Origin: Algoriphagus litoralis
GTDB taxonomy: Bacteria; Bacteroidota; Bacteroidia; Cytophagales; Cyclobacteriaceae
NCBI RefSeq assembly: GCF_003259255.1
Contig: NZ_QGOL01000002.1
Location: 186,001-250,000, forward strand
Reading direction: 5' to 3'
DNA: 64,000 bases
The notes under the pieces were generated by a model. That model made no database searches, was not told the origin of the DNA, and was given only the letters and a program-made list of their open reading frames with translations. A program made the position numbers and the translations under genes. Positions 60,676-64,000 of the stretch are shown one piece after another. The stretch's first letter is position 1; each line of letters begins with the position of its first letter.

Positions 60676-62853
60676 ATGCGATATCGACTTTTGTTTTTTC
60701 TGTTAAGCTTCTGCTTGACATCTTCTCTCTTTGCCCAAAAAATCAATTCTAGATATAGACTTGCTATTCAGAAAGCGAGTTCTGAAATCATTGTCGATGG
60801 CGTTTTGGATGAAAAAGCCTGGGAAGAAGCCGATGTGGCCACGGATTTTTTCATGATCACGCCGATGGATACCAGCTTTGCGCAGGTGAAAACAGACGTG
60901 CGCATGAGTTACGATTCTGATCACCTCTATTTGATTGTCGTGAATTACCACGCAGTGGAAGGACCCTACATGGTAGAGTCGCTGCGCCGGGATTTCAGTT
61001 TCGGGAAAAATGACAACTTTCTCCTATTCATGGATCCCTTTGACGACCAGACCAACGGCTTTTCATTTGGTGCAAATGCTGCTGGTGCGCAGTGGGATGG
61101 GCAGATGTACAATGGAGGAAGTGTCGATCTGAGTTGGGATAATAAATGGGTGTCTAAAGTCAAAAACTACGATGACAAGTGGGTGTTTGAAGCAGCTATA
61201 CCTTTCAAATCCATCAGATACAAAAAGGGAATCTCAGAATGGGGGATCAACTTCAGCCGACTGGATTTGAAAACGACCGAAAAATCTGGCTGGGCGCCTG
61301 TGCCAAGGCAATTTCCTTCAGCGTCCCTAGCTTATACGGGCACGCTCGTATGGGATAATCCTCCGCCTGATGCAGGAGCCAATGTATCCATTATACCTTA
61401 TCTTCTTGGCGGTGTCAGTAAGGACTTCCAATCAGAGGGTCCTAACCAGTACCGAAGAGATGTAGGAGTCGATGCCAAGATTTCTTTGACCTCCTCCCTC
61501 AATTTGGACCTCACCGTGAATCCAGACTTTTCTCAAGTAGAAGTAGATCGGCAAGTGACGAATTTGGACCGGTTCGAGCTTTTCTTCCCAGAGCGGAGGC
61601 AATTTTTCCTCGAAAACGGGGATTTGTTTGCGGGTTTTGGATACACTAGTATCCGACCGTTTTTTTCGAGGAGAATCGGATTGGAAGCCCCGATCCAATT
61701 TGGAGCCAGATTGAGCGGGAAGATCAACAAGGACTGGAGGATCGGAGCCATGAATATGCAGACAGGTGATGTCGAGGAATCGGCCCTTCCTTCCCAGAAT
61801 TTCACCGTGATGGCACTTCAGCGGCAAGTCGGAGCCCGATCCAATATCGGCGCGATTTTCGTCAACAAGCAATCCCTCAATTACAACCCTGATCCCAATT
61901 CGGAGCAGCCGATATATTCCCAATTCAATAGAAATGTAGGTTTGGAGTACAATTTGGCTTCTTCCAATAATCTTTGGACAGGAAAAGCAATGGTCCTACA
62001 GAGTTTTGGTCCAGATCAAACTGGCAATGGCTTTACCCATGCAGCTAACCTAAAGTATGCTAGCGGAAATATGACCTGGAGTTGGCAACATGAATATGTA
62101 TCTGAAAACTATACCGCTGAAGTAGGCTTTGTACCACGTAAAGGATATTTCAAAGTCAACCCATTTGTGGGTTATCGTTGGTTTCCAAAGAGTGAAAAGA
62201 TATTGAGTCATGGCCCCGATGTGAGTTCTACGCTTTTTTATAACACACTTGGTGTTCACACTGATAATAATTCATTCCTGTCCTACTCGGTGAGGTTCAG
62301 AAGCCAGAGTAATTTGACCACTTTCCTGATTTATGACTTCGTCAAGCTGCAGGCCCCGTTTGATCCGACCAATTCTGGAAATGAAAAATTGCCTGTGGGT
62401 TCAGATCATTTCGCGTACAGCTGGAGAACAGAATATACCTCTAAACCACAAAGCATTTTCACCTATGGATTCTCGACCCGATTGGGTGGATATTATGCAG
62501 ATGGGGAGTTGTATAGTGTGAGTACAGATCTGGGATATCGATTTCAGCCTTACGTGAGCTTTGCGCTGAATACTACTTACAACCAAATTATTCTTCCTCA
62601 GCCCTGGGGAAAGACAGATTTTTGGTTGGTCGGTCCGCGAATCGATGTCACGATGACGAATACGCTCTTCTTCACAGCTTTTGTCCAATACAATGAACAA
62701 ATCGATAATATTAATCTGAATACACGTTTTCAGTGGCGCTTTAAGCCCGCTTCAGATTTGTTTATTGTCTACACGGATAACTATCTGCCCGATCCCTTCA
62801 ATGTGAAGAATAGATCCGTTGTCCTGAAATTTACCTACTGGTGGAATGTGTAG
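60676..62853 (+). CDS. DUF5916 protein with N-terminal CBM9-like domain
   Basis: The protein has 725 residues. A signal peptide (ending LFAQ) is followed by a carbohydrate-binding family 9-like beta-sandwich (IIVDGVLDEKAWEEADVATDF, about 36-210) and a DUF5916 beta-barrel with FPERRQFFLENGDLFAGF. It is an outer membrane protein of unknown role. Its placement after the TonB receptor suggests joint expression. Confidence 0.86.
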   Translation: MRYRLLFFLLSFCLTSSLFAQKINSRYRLAIQKASSEIIVDGVLDEKAWEEADVATDFFMITPMDTSFAQVKTDVRMSYDSDHLYLIVVNYHAVEGPYMVESLRRDFSFGKNDNFLLFMDPFDDQTNGFSFGANAAGAQWDGQMYNGGSVDLSWDNKWVSKVKNYDDKWVFEAAIPFKSIRYKKGISEWGINFSRLDLKTTEKSGWAPVPRQFPSASLAYTGTLVWDNPPPDAGANVSIIPYLLGGVSKDFQSEGPNQYRRDVGVDAKISLTSSLNLDLTVNPDFSQVEVDRQVTNLDRFELFFPERRQFFLENGDLFAGFGYTSIRPFFSRRIGLEAPIQFGARLSGKINKDWRIGAMNMQTGDVEESALPSQNFTVMALQRQVGARSNIGAIFVNKQSLNYNPDPNSEQPIYSQFNRNVGLEYNLASSNNLWTGKAMVLQSFGPDQTGNGFTHAANLKYASGNMTWSWQHEYVSENYTAEVGFVPRKGYFKVNPFVGYRWFPKSEKILSHGPDVSSTLFYNTLGVHTDNNSFLSYSVRFRSQSNLTTFLIYDFVKLQAPFDPTNSGNEKLPVGSDHFAYSWRTEYTSKPQSIFTYGFSTRLGGYYADGELYSVSTDLGYRFQPYVSFALNTTYNQIILPQPWGKTDFWLVGPRIDVTMTNTLFFTAFVQYNEQIDNINLNTRFQWRFKPASDLFIVYTDNYLPDPFNVKNRSVVLKFTYWWNV

Positions 62854-62992
62854 TTTCTTGAGGCTTTTTGATTTTCTGCATTCTAAAATTATCCTATGAT
62901 TAAATCAATTTGATGTACTATTATTTACAGATTATTCTGAATTGTTTTACAAATAAGATTTTAAATTTGGTATAATCTTATTCCACCAACTT

Positions 62993-63727
62993 ATGAAAAA
63001 GCAAAACATTCTAATCGCAGCAGCATTCTTGGCTGCTTATTCCTGCAAACCCTCAGAACCAGAAGTGGTAGAAGTACCGGTTGAGGTCGTCGAAGAAGTT
63101 ATGGTTGAAGAGGTTGTTTGGGTGGTCGACGAGCACCACATCAACGAAATGCCTGTTACCACGCATCCAACCGCTACGCCACGAATTAAAAAAGATCCTG
63201 CCACTAAAGCTCCTGTCCGGGATACCACCACCGTCCACGAAGATGTTCCATATACTCCGATGCCTTCTACTGAGATCTTATTGGCAGTATCTACATCCCC
63301 AGACGTAGAACCAATAGCTCCCGTGGCTGGTGAGGAGTTGATCATTCCGCTGGATGAGACTCAGACCGTTCAGTCTTTTGGTAAAAAAGGTCAGGCAACA
63401 GGAGCTGTACAGGTGGTAACCAACTCAACAACAGGGGAGATTGATCATATTATTTTTGAAGATAAACATCACAAAGACTACTATGATGTACAGGCAGGTA
63501 TGAGCGTGAAAGAGGTGAAAAAACTGAGAAAAGAAATGAAACACATGGTCCATAAAGGCCAGGTGTTTTTCTACAGTGATGATTCCAATATCATGTATTT
63601 GTTGGATGTGAAATACTCCGATGGAACCGAAATCGTAACGTCTGATATTGATGAAAGTCTAGTGACCGCAGTAGTGTGGAAGGATAAAAAACACAAAGAT
63701 CATCCAAAGCATAATGCAAAAAAGTAA
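62993..63727 (+). CDS. hypothetical lipoprotein with acidic repeat-like N-terminus
   Basis: The protein has 244 residues. Lipobox AAYSC (Cys18). After it come Val/Glu-rich repeats (VEVPVEVVEEV), a Pro/Thr-rich linker, and a C-terminal globular part with lysine/histidine-rich ends (KDKKHKDHPKHNAKK). No family is recognised. It is followed by a terminator. Confidence 0.62.
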   Translation: MKKQNILIAAAFLAAYSCKPSEPEVVEVPVEVVEEVMVEEVVWVVDEHHINEMPVTTHPTATPRIKKDPATKAPVRDTTTVHEDVPYTPMPSTEILLAVSTSPDVEPIAPVAGEELIIPLDETQTVQSFGKKGQATGAVQVVTNSTTGEIDHIIFEDKHHKDYYDVQAGMSVKEVKKLRKEMKHMVHKGQVFFYSDDSNIMYLLDVKYSDGTEIVTSDIDESLVTAVVWKDKKHKDHPKHNAKK

Positions 63728-63731
63728 AACT

Positions 63732-63764
63732 AAAAGGGCTGTCAACTAAATGACGGCCCTTTTT
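63732..63764. terminator. bidirectional terminator
   Basis: AAAAGGGC-TGTCA and TGACG-GCCCTTTT form a stem of about 12 pairs including one T-G pair. It serves the lipoprotein and overlaps the stop of the convergent minus-strand gene. Confidence 0.8.
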
Positions 63765-64000
63765 ATGGTACTAGCCTTTGGCCTGCCCAGCTATTAGTTT
63801 TGGAATAGGATATTTTTAAATGGTTCGTTCCATTCAACTGCAAGACTTCGATGGAATCTGGAATGATTTTCAAAACCGTAAACTGGTGGGCATCGCCAGA
63901 TTCCGTCCAATCAAATGCCTCCTTAAACTCCTGAATCGGCGTACTCGGAGCTAAAGTAGAAGAGTACGCTTTCTTGGCTTCTCCCTGGACTTGGAGCCAA
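63763..64000 (-). CDS. C-terminal fragment of an unidentified protein (5' end beyond the window)
   Basis: Reading leftward from base 63999, 78 codons stay open until TAA at 63763-63765. The tail includes FDWTESGDAHQFTVLKIIPD and ends SYSKTNSWAGQRLVP. The alternating strands look like a beta-sandwich tail, as at the end of phosphoesterases or carbohydrate-active enzymes, but no family can be named from this piece. Confidence 0.6.
   Translation of the reverse strand, partial: WLQVQGEAKKAYSSTLAPSTPIQEFKEAFDWTESGDAHQFTVLKIIPDSIEVLQLNGTNHLKISYSKTNSWAGQRLVP

Overview
The window reads as chromosomal DNA of a Bacteroidota bacterium, most likely a member of the Cytophagales close to Algoriphagus/Cyclobacteriaceae. 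This rests on the many Bacteroidota-style lipoproteins, a TonB-dependent receptor with a CarboxypepD_reg-like front domain, DUF5916, PorV-like and S1/P1 families, weak Shine-Dalgarno signals, and a TTG-N19-TAnnTTTG promoter before the tRNA genes. The genus is an inference.

Layout. (1) 1-12.1 kb is all minus strand: a fatty-acid oxidation block (fadB-type enzyme cut by the left edge, MarR regulator with a double palindromic operator, acyl-CoA ligase), a gene-free stretch at 4.70-5.16 kb packed with DnaA-box-like 9-mers, then a chain of lipoprotein, methyltransferase, mnmG, ybeY, RsbW-like ATPase, xth, a conserved small protein and an AhpD-like protein. Two perfect parS sites lie between ybeY and mnmG. 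Together these point to the replication-origin region. (2) 12.1-19.9 kb is mostly plus strand housekeeping: comF, a DinB/YfiT protein, SDR, thioesterase, TrmH-type methyltransferase (minus), mutS and a PAS-LuxR regulator. (3) 19.9-20.65 kb holds tRNA-Gly and tRNA-Leu followed by a small GIY-YIG nuclease gene sandwiched between the real 3' half of tRNA-Leu and a duplicate of that half. (4) 21.6-36.1 kb is the most unusual part: two paralogous sets of a secreted TPR-CHAT protease, a sigma-70-family factor and a membrane-anchored TPR protein that looks like an anti-sigma factor, plus a serine-hydrolase lipoprotein, a PorV-like outer membrane protein and a large lipoprotein. Five intergenic copies of GATGAC-N15/16-CGAT, with the geometry of ECF sigma promoters, stand before the transcription units. 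(5) 36.1-50.3 kb: MazG-like pyrophosphohydrolase, Tat-exported superoxide dismutase, dapF, secA, SPOR lipoprotein, M20 hydrolases, S1/P1 nuclease, response regulator, GH13 amylase-like lipoprotein and GH25 lysozyme. (6) 50.4-64 kb: two propeller-like lipoproteins, an esterase-sulfatase pair, an F420-reductase-like protein, a Na+/Ca2+ antiporter, a TonB receptor with a DUF5916 protein, a lipoprotein, and a minus-strand gene cut by the right edge.

How the parts fit. The 21.6-36.1 kb cluster can be read as one regulon: an envelope CHAT protease could act on the periplasmic TPR part of the putative anti-sigma factor, freeing the sigma factor to fire the shared promoters. That scheme is inference; protein families, gene order and the motif copies are what the sequence shows.
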